From an uncultured Methylococcaceae bacterium (GTDB lineage Bacteria; Pseudomonadota; Gammaproteobacteria; Methylococcales; Methylomonadaceae), in the NCBI GenBank assembly GCA_903928685.1, contig CAIYRS010000105.1, positions 19,819 to 83,818 of the forward strand: a DNA stretch of 64,000 nt. Direction: 5' to 3'. The notes below the pieces were generated by a model. It made no database searches. It had not been told where the DNA came from and saw only the letters and a program-made list of their open reading frames with translations. Both the position numbers and the translations under genes were made by a program. Positions 16,539-25,667 of the stretch are shown in pieces (the first letter of the stretch is position 1; every line of letters begins with the position of its first letter).

Positions 16539-16564
16539 GGAGTCCAAAACATGTTTTGGACTCC
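16539..16564. terminator. Perfect 26-bp palindrome downstream of the exported unknown gene
   Basis: GGAGTCCAAAACATGTTTTGGACTCC is fully self-complementary and lies 25 bases past the stop of the leftward gene at 16590. It parallels the palindrome at 11835-11860. A terminator role fits its place, but the T-tract is weak. Confidence 0.5.
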
Positions 16565-16589
16565 GTGCTTCATAGTTGGAATGTGGCTG

Positions 16590-17450
16590 TTACTGCCGTT
16601 CGTAACCAAATTTTATAATCACAGGTGTGCCTTGATTATGGATGATGAGCTGTTTGCGGGTTTCTTCTTCAGGCTCTGGCTTTGCAGGTGTTACTGGTGT
16701 TGCGACGGCGGCGGCAGGTGCAGCAGGTGTTGGCGTGGGTTGGGCTGTTTTAGGTTTTGCCGTCGTTGTCGCTTTTGGTGCTGGTAAGACAGCAGCTGGC
16801 GCGCTTTCAACTTTTGGCTGTGGTTGGGGTTGTATTACAGGTACTTTCACAGTTTCCACTTGAATGCTGGGTATCCAACTGGGTTTACTGATTGATTCGG
16901 CGGCTTGCGCGGCAGTGGGTGGCGGTAAAAATTTCAAGCTGTCTAGTAAATCAAAACACACGCTGCTGATGTGATCGGTCAGTGTTTCCTGCAATTGCTG
17001 GCTGGAGGCGCTGGCAGATGGCGCAGAGAAAGTCATTTCCAGCTGCTCTTCTTGTTTGGGATTGGCGTTGTCGACTAAACGGCATTGCACCGGGATGACA
17101 TCGGCTTTTTGAAACTTAGGCGCGCGCGGGTCGGCGTTACCTACCGAAAAGGAAATCCCTACAGGGGTTTGGTCGGATTTGCTTTCACCCACGTTCACCA
17201 TCAAGGTATGGCTGTAAGATTGTCCGTTTTCTGGTTTTAGCGGAAATCGGTATTGGCTTAAATTGCCGATGATGGTGGCGCGTAAACTGTTGATGTCTGC
17301 CGCCGTCAGTTTTGCCTGTGGTAATGGGGCAATTTTTAGGTCAATGGCTTTTATGGCGGATTTATCCAGCGGTTGCGCCATAGCGATAAGCGAGTGGGAT
17401 AGCAAGCCTATTAAGCCGAGGATGGCGATGGGTTTGACGATTTTTTGCAT
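16590..17450 (-). CDS. Exported protein of unknown function with Pro/Ala-rich tail
   Basis: A 286-residue protein with a Sec signal peptide (MQKIVKPIAILGLIGLLSHS, cleavage near AMAQ). Residues about 50-175 look like a folded domain (SYSHTLMVNVGESKSDQTPV, VIPVQCRLVDN, SSVCFDLLDSLKFLPPP). Residues about 195-265 are low-complexity Pro/Ala/Thr/Lys, perhaps a wall- or envelope-spanning linker, before a short ordered end (QLIIHNQGTPVIIKFGYERQ). No family is recognised. The ATG at 17450 has AAGGA upstream. It is divergent to the porin gene. Confidence 0.75.
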   Translation of the reverse strand: MQKIVKPIAILGLIGLLSHSLIAMAQPLDKSAIKAIDLKIAPLPQAKLTAADINSLRATIIGNLSQYRFPLKPENGQSYSHTLMVNVGESKSDQTPVGISFSVGNADPRAPKFQKADVIPVQCRLVDNANPKQEEQLEMTFSAPSASASSQQLQETLTDHISSVCFDLLDSLKFLPPPTAAQAAESISKPSWIPSIQVETVKVPVIQPQPQPKVESAPAAVLPAPKATTTAKPKTAQPTPTPAAPAAAVATPVTPAKPEPEEETRKQLIIHNQGTPVIIKFGYERQ

Positions 17451-17574
17451 GGGATAATCCTTGTGGGAAAAAGGTTGTCAGATTTACGCGATGGATAAAT
17501 GTATTTACCAGAGGCAGATAGCTTTATTAGGTTTTTGATAAAAAAATAATTTTTTCTGGCGTCACTAAAGCTTA

Positions 17575-17607
17575 AGACCTTGCAGATTTTTAAAACCTGT
17601 AAGGTCT
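17575..17607. repeat. 33-bp palindrome AGACCTT...AAGGTCT, copy 1
   Basis: AGACCTTGCAG and CTGTAAGGTCT flank TTTTTAAAA; a near-identical palindrome lies at 25668-25700. It lies in the 17451-17873 gap before the porin. The rest of that gap holds no gene; a poor sigma-54-like match (GG-N10-GC) near 17557 was not accepted. Confidence 0.65.
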
Positions 17608-17873
17608 GGATGCTTAAATCCGAATGCTACGACACTCTACCAAATTCCCCTAATTTCTTGGCTTTTGTTGCGCCAAAGCGACGTCTTGTTGCGCCCATCT
17701 ACTTTAAAAATACCCCTGCGTTTGCGATATACGTCATTTAACTGATGAGTCAGATGACGCATTGTGCAATCAGTCCGCAAATCAAATAATCCTTGCCAGC
17801 CGTATCAAATGGCTGCTTCAAGCGTGTCTTGAGGTATCAATTAACGCAAGCTTTATGATCTAAGGGGCTTAAC

Positions 17874-19160
17874 ATGACTAATTCAGGCAAGCATTTAGCA
17901 GCAACCCGCACGGTGGGATTGTTGCCCATGATGGCTTTAACGGCTTTGGCGATAGGGTATACATCGGTATCTCACGCTGGGGCGACCTTTAAAATTGATG
18001 ATACCAAATGGTTGAGCGTAGGCGCTGGTTTAAGAACCAGTTTTTCATCAACTGAAGATACCGCAGGATCACTTGGCGGAGAACCAAAGTGGGGTACTAA
18101 TTTCGCCCTCAACAATCTCCGTTTGTATATGAACGGACAGCTGCATAAATACATTAAATTTGAATTCAACACCGAATGCGCCAATTGTGGCCTAGGTGGC
18201 AGTGAGATAAGGATTTTGGACGCTGTTGCCAAATTTGACATCAACCCTTATTTCAATTTGTGGGCAGGTCGTCAATTAGTGCCAGAAGGCCGTATTGAAA
18301 TGAACGGTCCTTTTTACAGCGCGACTTGGGAGCCGTTCAAAACCCCATTCGAACATTCCGATGCCAATATCCAAACCTGGTTACCAGGCCCGACCGCAGG
18401 TACGTTTGGTCGTGACGACGGTGTCAACATCTGGGGTGCTGCTTTAGACGGTAAATTGAAATATGTTTTTGGTGCTTTCAATGGCTTAACCCACAGTAAA
18501 ACAACTGCAAATGGTGATGGCAACCTCCTTTATGGTGCCCGCGTTGCTTACAACATTTTAAATGTTGAAAGTGCGCCCGGTTATTACACAGGCGGTACCG
18601 CTTATGGTGGTGATGGTGATGTATTGACCGTCGCTGGTTTCTCACAATATCAAGAAGACGGTGCTGGAAGCCCAACAAACTCAGGTAATTTCTTGCTTGC
18701 GGGTGGCGATCTTAAATTCGAAAAAGTCATGGCGGATAAAGGCGTTTTGACTGTCAACACCGAATATAAAAACTTTGGTATTGATTACCACAACGGTGCG
18801 CCGGCACCCGGTGGCGCAAGCACTTTCTATGTTGGCGGTGGCGCAGGTGGCTTGTTGAACGGCTTCCAAGGCGACTCTATCACCAGCAACTTGTTGTACC
18901 TTATCCCGAAAAAAGTCTGGATCGGTCAATTCCAGCCCTACGTCATGTATACCCAAGTCATGACCCGTCAAGGCTTCACTGGCCCACAAGATCAAAGCGA
19001 ATATGAAGGTGGTGTCAACTACATCATCGACGGTCATAACGCGCGTATTTCTTTGTTGTGGCAAGGCGGCGACTTGTCGGGTGGTGGCGGTATTTGGAAT
19101 CCAGCAGCCAACGGCAACTTTGTTAATGCCATCAAACTCGGCGTTCAGTTGCAAATCTAG
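17874..19160 (+). CDS. OprO/P-like outer-membrane porin
   Basis: A 428-residue predicted beta-barrel. A signal peptide of about 36 residues ends in SVSHAGA. The mature start FKIDDTKWLSVGAGLRTSF, then LNNLRLYMNGQLHKYIKFEF and the conserved AKFDINPYFNLWAGRQLVPEGR, are typical of the phosphate-selective porin O/P group. The last residues (AIKLGVQLQI) form a final barrel strand. It lies 56 bases before urtA on the same strand, so it probably passes urea or short amides into the periplasm; the substrate is inferred from context. The ATG has AAGGGG upstream. Confidence 0.85.
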   Translation: MTNSGKHLAATRTVGLLPMMALTALAIGYTSVSHAGATFKIDDTKWLSVGAGLRTSFSSTEDTAGSLGGEPKWGTNFALNNLRLYMNGQLHKYIKFEFNTECANCGLGGSEIRILDAVAKFDINPYFNLWAGRQLVPEGRIEMNGPFYSATWEPFKTPFEHSDANIQTWLPGPTAGTFGRDDGVNIWGAALDGKLKYVFGAFNGLTHSKTTANGDGNLLYGARVAYNILNVESAPGYYTGGTAYGGDGDVLTVAGFSQYQEDGAGSPTNSGNFLLAGGDLKFEKVMADKGVLTVNTEYKNFGIDYHNGAPAPGGASTFYVGGGAGGLLNGFQGDSITSNLLYLIPKKVWIGQFQPYVMYTQVMTRQGFTGPQDQSEYEGGVNYIIDGHNARISLLWQGGDLSGGGGIWNPAANGNFVNAIKLGVQLQI

Positions 19161-19216
19161 GCCAGCCTAAGCACATCCCCATTAATTGATAATTTAAGGA
19201 ATCAAAGGATCAAAAC

Positions 19217-20521
19217 ATGTTTAATACCAATTCAAAACGTTTTAGCAAAAAAATGCTGTTAGCCCCCATCGCCGCTGCGGCGATGGCTTTCTTTTCAACA
19301 GTACATGCCGAAGACACTATTAAAGTCGGCGTACTGCATTCCTTGTCTGGCACCATGGCGATTTCAGAAACAACCCTGAAAGACACCATGTTGATGTTGA
19401 TTGACGAGCAAAACAAAAAAGGTGGTTTGTTAGGCAAAAAATTGGAAGCAGTGGTGGTTGACCCGGCTTCTAACTGGCCGCTTTTTGCAGAAAAAGCCCG
19501 CGAATTGCTGACTAAAGACAAAGTTTCCGCCATCTTCGGTTGCTGGACGTCGGTTTCCCGAAAATCGGTTTTACCTGTTATTGAGGAGCTGAACGGCATT
19601 CTCTTCTACCCCGTGCAATACGAAGGTGAAGAATCCTCGAAAAACGTTTTTTACACAGGCGCTGCGCCAAACCAACAAGCCATTCCAGCGGTTGATTACT
19701 TGATGAACGATCTGAAAGTAAAACGTTGGGTATTGGCGGGTACTGACTATGTGTATCCACGCACCACCAACAAAATCTTGGAAGCGTATTTGAAAGCCAA
19801 AGGCGTTAACAAGAAAGACATCATGATTAACTACACACCATTCGGTCATTCCGATTGGCAAAGCATTGTTGCCGACATCAAAAAATTCGGCTCTGCTGGT
19901 AAGAAAACCGCTGTAGTTTCTACTATCAACGGCGATGCTAACGTGCCGTTCTACAAAGAATTGGGCAACCAAGGCGTATCTGCGGAAAACATCCCTGTTG
20001 TAGCGTTCTCAGTGGGTGAAGAAGAGTTGTCTGGTATTGATACCAAACCATTGGTCGGTCACTTAGCGGCATGGAACTACTTCATGAGCGTTGACACCAC
20101 CAAAAACGCAGCCTTCATTAAACAATGGAAAGACTACATCAAAAATCCAAAACGCGTCACTAACGACCCAATGGAAGCGCATTACATCGGCTTCAATATG
20201 TGGGTGAAAGCGGTGGAAAAAGCCGGAACAACTGACCCTGATGCCGTACAAAAAGCGCTTATCGGTGTGGAGTATCCAAACTTGACAGGCGGTGTTGCCA
20301 AAATGTTGCCCAACCATCACATCAGCAAACCGGTGTTGATTGGCGAGATTCAAGACGACGGTCAATTTGTGACTGTTTGGCAAACCAACAAAGTGGTTGA
20401 TGGCGATGCTTGGTCTGATTTCTTACCAGAAAGCAAACCAATTATTGCTGACTGGACAGCACCGATTAGCTGCGGTAACTACAACACCAAAACTAAAAAG
20501 TGTTCTGGTCAAAACTATTAA
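19217..20521 (+). CDS. urtA: Urea ABC transporter, periplasmic urea-binding protein
   Basis: A 434-residue type I periplasmic binding protein with a signal peptide ending TVHAED. UrtA signatures are IKVGVLHSLSGTMAISETTL, VVDPASNWPLFAEKARELL, FGCWTSVSRKSVLPV and LFYPVQYEGEESSKNVFYTG. It delivers urea, and possibly short-chain amides, to UrtBC. It follows the porin and heads the transporter genes. AAGGA precedes the ATG. Confidence 0.96.
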   Translation: MFNTNSKRFSKKMLLAPIAAAAMAFFSTVHAEDTIKVGVLHSLSGTMAISETTLKDTMLMLIDEQNKKGGLLGKKLEAVVVDPASNWPLFAEKARELLTKDKVSAIFGCWTSVSRKSVLPVIEELNGILFYPVQYEGEESSKNVFYTGAAPNQQAIPAVDYLMNDLKVKRWVLAGTDYVYPRTTNKILEAYLKAKGVNKKDIMINYTPFGHSDWQSIVADIKKFGSAGKKTAVVSTINGDANVPFYKELGNQGVSAENIPVVAFSVGEEELSGIDTKPLVGHLAAWNYFMSVDTTKNAAFIKQWKDYIKNPKRVTNDPMEAHYIGFNMWVKAVEKAGTTDPDAVQKALIGVEYPNLTGGVAKMLPNHHISKPVLIGEIQDDGQFVTVWQTNKVVDGDAWSDFLPESKPIIADWTAPISCGNYNTKTKKCSGQNY

Positions 20522-20612
20522 TTTGATTGCTCGTAGGATGGGCTGACGTAAGGAAGCCCATCGTTTGAATGGTCGGGCTTGGGCATTTTTTATGTCCAAG
20601 CCTTCCCAAAAT

Positions 20613-20677
20613 GTAGGGTACGTATTGCGTACCTTTTTGACACCGCCATCCAAAAAGGTACGCAATGCGTACCCTAC
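20613..20677. repeat. GTACGC inverted-repeat element, urtA-urtB gap
   Basis: GTAGGGTACGTATTGCGTACC and GGTACGCAATGCGTACCCTAC arms face each other. The right arm ends one base before AAGGA, the Shine-Dalgarno of urtB. Confidence 0.88.
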
Positions 20678-20688
20678 AAGGAAAACCC

Positions 20689-22335
20689 ATGAACATCCCC
20701 GCAAACAAACCGCTTTCTTACGGCTTGGCTGTGCTCATGCTGCTGTTCTCAATGTTGGCGCATAGCGAAACCGATGCCACCCAACAGCCGTTGCAAGATG
20801 CCTTAGCCGCTATCAAACAAGGCTCAATGAGCGAGCGCGAACAAGCCATCAACCACTTGGTTGAGCTTAAACATCCGCGCAGCTTAGTGATTTTACAAGC
20901 CTTGTTGGCTGGCAAGTTATTGGTAGTCAAAGACCAAGATAAATTGGTCATTGGCGATGCCATCGACCAGGATTACAACATTGTTGATGCCGTCAGCAAC
21001 GAAAAGCTCGGCATTATCAGCGCCGAACAAGTCGGTAAAATCAACCTCACCAACAAACTCCGCAGCAATCTACGCAAAATTATTGGCGAACTGGAATTAA
21101 ATGCCGACGACGATGCCGTGCGTTTGGCAGCGGTTAAAGCCATGGATAAGGAAGTGGATGCGCGCTTGTTGGACTTATTCAAACAACGCTTGGCTGTCGA
21201 GCAAAATGCTGACGTAAAAGAAGCCATCGAAAATATTTTATTGTTGCAGCAAATGGACAGTGCTGACAAAAACGAACGCATGGCGGCGATAACACAATTA
21301 CAAAGCCACGACAGCTTGGACGTGGTCAACAAACTGAAAGCCATCACCGAAAAAGACGCGGATGGCAATTACGCAGAAGCAGACAGCGACATCCGCAATA
21401 TCGCCGATGCGGCGTTAACCGAAATTAATGGGCGTTTGCGCTTGTACAGCTCCATAGAAACGGTGTTTTTTGGCCTGAGCTTAGGCGCGGTGTTGGTGTT
21501 GTCCGCCATCGGTTTGGCGATTACTTTCGGCGTTATGGGCGTCATCAATATGGCGCATGGCGAATTGATGATGATCGGCGCGTACACCACTTACGTCATC
21601 CAACAGCTGATGCCCAATTATTTAGGCTTGTCGATAATACTGTCGATTCCCGCCGCTTTCCTGATTTCCGCGTTGGTCGGTATCGCCATCGAACGCGGGA
21701 TTATCCGCTTTTTGTACGGTAGACCGTTGGAGACCTTGCTGGCGACTTTTGGTGTTAGCCTGTTTTTGCAGCAAACCGTACGCTCCATTTTTTCTCCGCT
21801 CAACCGCAGCGTAGCAACGCCGGAATGGATGAGTGGCTCATGGCAGATCAACGATTTTCTGTCACTGACTTGGAACCGTTTTTACATCCTGATCTTCTGC
21901 TTAATCGTGTTCGTGTTGCTGATGCAAATCTTAAAACACACCAAATTGGGGCTGGAAGTACGCGCGGTGGCACAAAACCGCCGCATGGCGAAAGCGATGG
22001 GTATTCCAACTGCACAAGTCGATGCCATGACCTTTGGTTTAGGTTCGGGTATTGCTGGCGTAGCGGGCGTGGCCTTAAGCCAAATCACCAACGTCGGGCC
22101 GAATTTAGGCCAGTCTTACATCGTCGATTCCTTCATGGTGGTGGTGTTTGGCGGCGTTGGCAATTTGTTAGGCACCTTGGTTGCTGGCTTTTCGCTGGGT
22201 ATCGCCAACAAGTTTTTAGAACCGTTTGCAGGTGCGGTGCTGGCGAAGATTTTAGTGCTGGTCTTTATCATCTTGTTTATCCAAAAACGCCCGCGCGGTT
22301 TGTTTCCGCAAAAGGGTAGGGCTGCGGATTCTTGA
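20689..22335 (+). CDS. urtB: Urea ABC transporter permease UrtB
   Basis: About 548 residues from the ATG at 20689 (MNIPANKPLSYGLAVLMLLF); the ORF-track start lies inside the upstream repeat. A signal-like segment is followed by a periplasmic HEAT-like domain of about 230 residues, normal for long UrtB proteins. The LivH-type permease domain follows (ITFGVMGVINMAHGELMMIG, VRAVAQNRRMAKAMGI, FMVVVFGGVGNLLGTLVAG). It forms the urea channel with UrtC. The start is preceded by AAGGA directly after a GTACGC repeat. Confidence 0.95.
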   Translation: MNIPANKPLSYGLAVLMLLFSMLAHSETDATQQPLQDALAAIKQGSMSEREQAINHLVELKHPRSLVILQALLAGKLLVVKDQDKLVIGDAIDQDYNIVDAVSNEKLGIISAEQVGKINLTNKLRSNLRKIIGELELNADDDAVRLAAVKAMDKEVDARLLDLFKQRLAVEQNADVKEAIENILLLQQMDSADKNERMAAITQLQSHDSLDVVNKLKAITEKDADGNYAEADSDIRNIADAALTEINGRLRLYSSIETVFFGLSLGAVLVLSAIGLAITFGVMGVINMAHGELMMIGAYTTYVIQQLMPNYLGLSIILSIPAAFLISALVGIAIERGIIRFLYGRPLETLLATFGVSLFLQQTVRSIFSPLNRSVATPEWMSGSWQINDFLSLTWNRFYILIFCLIVFVLLMQILKHTKLGLEVRAVAQNRRMAKAMGIPTAQVDAMTFGLGSGIAGVAGVALSQITNVGPNLGQSYIVDSFMVVVFGGVGNLLGTLVAGFSLGIANKFLEPFAGAVLAKILVLVFIILFIQKRPRGLFPQKGRAADS

Positions 22336-22341
22336 TTTTTT

Positions 22342-22522
22342 TGTCCACGAAAATCACGAAAGGCACGAAAAATATAAAAATGTGGAATAGGCAATCTTGA
22401 TTTGGTTGTAGGTTAAATCTGTATTTCTGGTAGGTAACGTGGAGTGCAAACCTCGGTTTGCGCTTTTACAAGCCCAGGCTTGTACTCCAACTACCCGTAT
22501 TTTTTCGTGCAGTTCCTGGACA
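22342..22522. repeat. About 180-bp element with GTCCACGAAAA-type terminal inverted repeats, copy 1
   Basis: Starts TGTCCACGAAAATCACGAAA and ends with the imperfect complement (TTTTCGTGCAGTTCCTGGACA). The interior holds a second inverted pair (GGAGTGCAAACC / GCTTGTACTCC). A 180-bp element with matching ends but a different interior lies at 48054-48233. It fills the urtB-urtC gap. Confidence 0.75.
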
Positions 22523-22553
22523 TTCTCTAGTAGAAATTAACAAGGCTTTAAAA

Positions 22554-23648
22554 ATGAAACTCTTAACTCTCGCAAGCCAAGACAAAACCCGCGCCACCGT
22601 GTTATCGGTGCTGGCGGCAATCACCATCATCATCCCTTTATGCAACGTGCTAACGCCTGCCGATTCGGCCTTGCATTTCTCCGCGTACACGGTTTCGGTT
22701 ATCGGCAAATACCTGACGTTTGCTTTGCTGGGCTTATCTTTGGATTTGGTTTGGGGCTATTGCGGCATTCTCGCCTTAGGCCACGGCGCATTTTTTGCGC
22801 TGGGCGGCTACGCGATGGGTATGTATCTGATGCGCCAAATTGGCACACGCGGTGTGTACGGCGATCCGCTGCTGCCGGATTTTATGGTGTTCCTCAATTG
22901 GAAAGAGCTGCCGTGGTTTTGGTACGGTTTCGATAATTTTGCCTTTGCCATGTTGATGGTATTGCTAGTGCCAGGCACCTTGGCGTTTGTATTCGGTTGG
23001 TTGGCGTTCCGTTCGCGGGTCACGGGCGTGTACTTGTCGATTATCACCCAAGCGCTCACGTATGCCTTATTACTGGCGTTTTTCCGTAACGAAATGGGTT
23101 TTGGCGGCAACAACGGCCTGACCGATTTTAAAGACATCTTAGGCTTTAACATCCAATCAGAAGGCGTGCGCTCCATGCTGTTTTTCTTGTCTGGCGTGGC
23201 CTTGATTGGCGCATTTTTACTGTGCAGTTGGATTACCAGCACCAAACTAGGTCGCGTAGTTACCGCCATCCGCGATCAAGAATCACGGGTACGTTTTTTG
23301 GGTTACCGCGTGGAAATGTTCAAACTTTGGGTGTTCACCTTTGCGGCGATGTTGGCGGGCGTGGCGGGGGCGTTGTATGTGCCGCAAGTGGGCATCATCA
23401 ACCCTAGCGAATTCTCGCCGCTCAATTCCTTGGAAATCGTCATCTGGGTAGCAATGGGCGGACGCGGCACTTTATACGGCGCAATCATTGGCGCGGTGGT
23501 GGTCAACTACAGCAAAACCGTGTTGACGGGGTTGTTGCCGGATGCCTGGCTGTACATTCTGGGCGGCTTGTTCATCGTGGTCACGCTGTTGCTGCCTGAT
23601 GGCATCGTCGGACTGTTGCAACGTAAATTGAAGGAGCAAGCGGCATGA
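22554..23648 (+). CDS. urtC: Urea ABC transporter permease UrtC
   Basis: About 364 residues from the ATG at 22554 (MKLLTLASQDKTRATVLSVL); upstream codons of the longer ORF read through the repeat element. It is a LivM-type permease with 8-10 membrane segments, GLSLDLVWGYCGILALGHGAF early, FGGNNGLTDF in the middle, and VAMGGRGTLYGAIIGAVVVN near the end, all expected for UrtC. It overlaps urtD by 4 bases (ATGA), so the two are translationally coupled. Confidence 0.95.
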   Translation: MKLLTLASQDKTRATVLSVLAAITIIIPLCNVLTPADSALHFSAYTVSVIGKYLTFALLGLSLDLVWGYCGILALGHGAFFALGGYAMGMYLMRQIGTRGVYGDPLLPDFMVFLNWKELPWFWYGFDNFAFAMLMVLLVPGTLAFVFGWLAFRSRVTGVYLSIITQALTYALLLAFFRNEMGFGGNNGLTDFKDILGFNIQSEGVRSMLFFLSGVALIGAFLLCSWITSTKLGRVVTAIRDQESRVRFLGYRVEMFKLWVFTFAAMLAGVAGALYVPQVGIINPSEFSPLNSLEIVIWVAMGGRGTLYGAIIGAVVVNYSKTVLTGLLPDAWLYILGGLFIVVTLLLPDGIVGLLQRKLKEQAA

Positions 23649-24469
23649 AGCAATTTGAAGAAGATTTGTTCAGCGAAAAAGACAAAATCGCCGCCAGTTC
23701 GCTGGTGGTGGAAGGCTCGGTGGACACCCGCCACGGCCCGATTTTATACATGGAAGATGTCAGCGTCAGTTTTGACGGCTTTAAGGCGCTCAACCAATTG
23801 TCGCTGTACATCGATGCGGGCGAACTGCGCTGCATGATCGGTCCAAACGGTGCGGGCAAAACCACCATGATGGACGTGATTACTGGCAAAACCAAACCCG
23901 ATACCGGCTCGGTGTTTTTCGGGCAAACCATTGATTTGCTGAAAATGGACGAACCCGCCATTGCCCAAGCAGGTATCTGCCGAAAATTCCAAAAACCTAG
24001 CGTTTTCGATGCCTTAACGGTTTTTGAAAACTTGGAGTTGGCCTTAAAAGCCAATAAAAGCACATGGAAAACGCTGTTTTTCCGCTTAAACGGCGAACAA
24101 CGCGACAAAATTGAAGAAGTGTTAGCCACCATCGGCCTGACCGACTGTATCCAGCAACGGGCGGGCATACTCTCGCACGGGCAAAAACAATGGCTGGAAA
24201 TCGGCATGTTGTTGATGCAAGAACCGAAAGTCATGTTGGTGGATGAGCCAATTGCCGGGATGACTCACCAAGAAGTCGAACGCACCGCCGAATTACTGCT
24301 GTCGCTGCAAGGCAAGCATTCTATTGTCGTGGTTGAACATGATATGGAATTCGTCCGCTCCATTGCCAGAAAAGTCACAGTGCTGCACGAAGGCTCGGTG
24401 CTGACCGAAGGCACGATGGACGAAGTGCAAAATGATCCGCGTGTTATACAAGTTTATTTAGGCGGTTAA
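23645..24469 (+). CDS. urtD: Urea ABC transporter ATPase UrtD
   Basis: A 274-residue ABC ATPase with Walker A IGPNGAGKTTMMD, the UrtD-typical CRKFQKPSVFDALTVFENL, a signature region LSHGQKQWLEIGM, Walker B VMLVDEPIAGM and switch histidine VVEHDMEF. The first 35 residues (EEDLFSEKDK...) are an extension seen in many UrtD proteins. It powers uptake with UrtE. The ATGA overlap with urtC supports the start. Confidence 0.95.
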   Translation: MKQFEEDLFSEKDKIAASSLVVEGSVDTRHGPILYMEDVSVSFDGFKALNQLSLYIDAGELRCMIGPNGAGKTTMMDVITGKTKPDTGSVFFGQTIDLLKMDEPAIAQAGICRKFQKPSVFDALTVFENLELALKANKSTWKTLFFRLNGEQRDKIEEVLATIGLTDCIQQRAGILSHGQKQWLEIGMLLMQEPKVMLVDEPIAGMTHQEVERTAELLLSLQGKHSIVVVEHDMEFVRSIARKVTVLHEGSVLTEGTMDEVQNDPRVIQVYLGG

Positions 24470-24480
24470 TTAAGGAATTT

Positions 24481-24755
24481 ATCGTTCCCACGCTCTGCGT
24501 GGGAACGCTTCTAGTCACGCTCCGGCGTGACGAAACAGGACGCGGGAGCGTCCGTTCCTGCATTCCCACGCAGAGCGTCACTGCCATTAAGTTAAGCGGG
24601 AATGGCTCCCTCTCCCTCAGGGAGAGGGTTGGGGTGAGGGGATAAAATTAAGGAAAAATGCTTTATTTTGATCCCCCTCATCCTAGCCTTCTCCCAAAGG
24701 GAGAAGGGACTTTTTCCTTAACTTAATGGCAGTGACACAGAGCGTGGGAACGATA
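24481..24755. repeat. Nested stack of palindromic repeats between urtD and urtE
   Basis: Outer arms ATCGTTCCCACGCTCTG and CAGAGCGTGGGAACGAT enclose the perfect pair GTCACTGCCATTAAGTTAAG / CTTAACTTAATGGCAGTGAC. That pair encloses two convergent CCCTCTCC-type palindromes (near 24607-24640 and 24674-24708). A GTCACGCTCCGGCGTGAC hairpin lies in the left part. The inner CTCTCCC/GGGAGAGG unit is the same family as the insertion inside ureC. Confidence 0.85.
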
Positions 24756-24826
24756 GAACGATAGAATCAATGCTAAGCCAGCGACCCAACTGGTCGCGCT
24801 CCAAATTAATCCAATAAGGATTTAAT

Positions 24827-25609
24827 ATGCTAAAAATCAATTCATTAGACCAATACTACGGCGAAAGCCACACACTCTGGGATGTCAATCTCGACATCCC
24901 ACAAGGCGGCTGCATTTGCCTGATGGGGCGCAACGGCGTAGGAAAAACCACCTTGCTGAAAACCATCATGGGCTTGATCCCCGCCAAAAGCGGCAGCATC
25001 CATTTTGATGGCGACCTGTTAGCCAACGGCAAAGCCGAGCAACGCGCCGCCTTAGGCATCGGTTATGTGCCGCAGGGCAGGGAGATTTTCCCATTGATGA
25101 CCGTGGAAGAAAACCTGAAAACAGGCTTACGCGCCGCCAACAAACACGGCATTAAAAAAGTGCCGGAGTCGATTTATGAAATTTTTCCGGTGTTAAAGCA
25201 AATGCTCAAACGCCGTGGTGGTGATTTGTCGGGCGGTCAGCAACAGCAATTAGCCATCGGTCGCGCCTTGGTATTAAATCCGCGCTTGCTGATCTTGGAC
25301 GAACCCACCGAAGGCATCCAACCGAACATCGTCAGCGAAATTGGCGACGTTATCATCCGCTTAAACCGCTCGCGCGGCACACCCTTAAATTTGCCGAAAG
25401 CCAATCCCAATGCTACAGGCGAAATCCACGAAGCCATCCATAAAATCACCCGCGATTTAGGCGTTACCGTGTTGCTGGTCGAACAAAAACTGCCATTCGC
25501 CAGAAAAGTCGCCGACCATTTTTGCATTATGGACAGAGGCCGCATAGTCGCCACTGGCGCGATGGAAGGCTTAAGCGAAGGCATGATTAAACAGTATTTG
25601 ACGGTTTAA
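24827..25609 (+). CDS. urtE: Urea ABC transporter ATPase UrtE, with an internal insertion
   Basis: A 260-residue ABC ATPase; UrtE is usually about 230. It starts MLKINSLDQYYGESHTLWDV, with Walker A MGRNGVGKTTLLKT, YVPQGREIFPLMTVEENL, signature GGDLSGGQQQQLAIGRA and Walker B LLILDEPTEGIQPN, all UrtE hallmarks. About 30 extra residues (SRGTPLNLPKANPNATGE and following) lie between IIRLNR and LGVTVLLVEQKLPF, after Walker B, where relatives run straight through. The gene is separated from urtD by a 357-base repeat stack. AAGGA precedes the ATG. Confidence 0.93.
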   Translation: MLKINSLDQYYGESHTLWDVNLDIPQGGCICLMGRNGVGKTTLLKTIMGLIPAKSGSIHFDGDLLANGKAEQRAALGIGYVPQGREIFPLMTVEENLKTGLRAANKHGIKKVPESIYEIFPVLKQMLKRRGGDLSGGQQQQLAIGRALVLNPRLLILDEPTEGIQPNIVSEIGDVIIRLNRSRGTPLNLPKANPNATGEIHEAIHKITRDLGVTVLLVEQKLPFARKVADHFCIMDRGRIVATGAMEGLSEGMIKQYLTV

Positions 25610-25617
25610 GGGCAGTC

Positions 25618-25640
25618 GTAGGGTACGCTGTGCGTACCTT
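25618..25640. repeat. Half copy of the GTACGC repeat after urtE
   Basis: GTAGGGTACGCTGTGCGTACC occurs without its facing arm, 9 bases after the urtE stop. It looks like a truncated member of the family at 15265, 20613 and 29685. Confidence 0.7.
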
Positions 25641-25667
25641 GCTTAGTAAGGAATACGCCTAGTTTCC

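Noticed and set aside
17551-17575. Possible sigma-54 promoter before the porin/urt genes (TGGCGTCACTAAAGCTT)
   Set aside because: GG-N10-GC spacing is right but the -12 box is AAGC instead of TTGC, and it lies over 300 bases from the gene with a palindrome in between.
24481-24755. CRISPR-like array
   Set aside because: Repeats are nested inverted pairs, not regularly spaced direct repeats; no cas genes.
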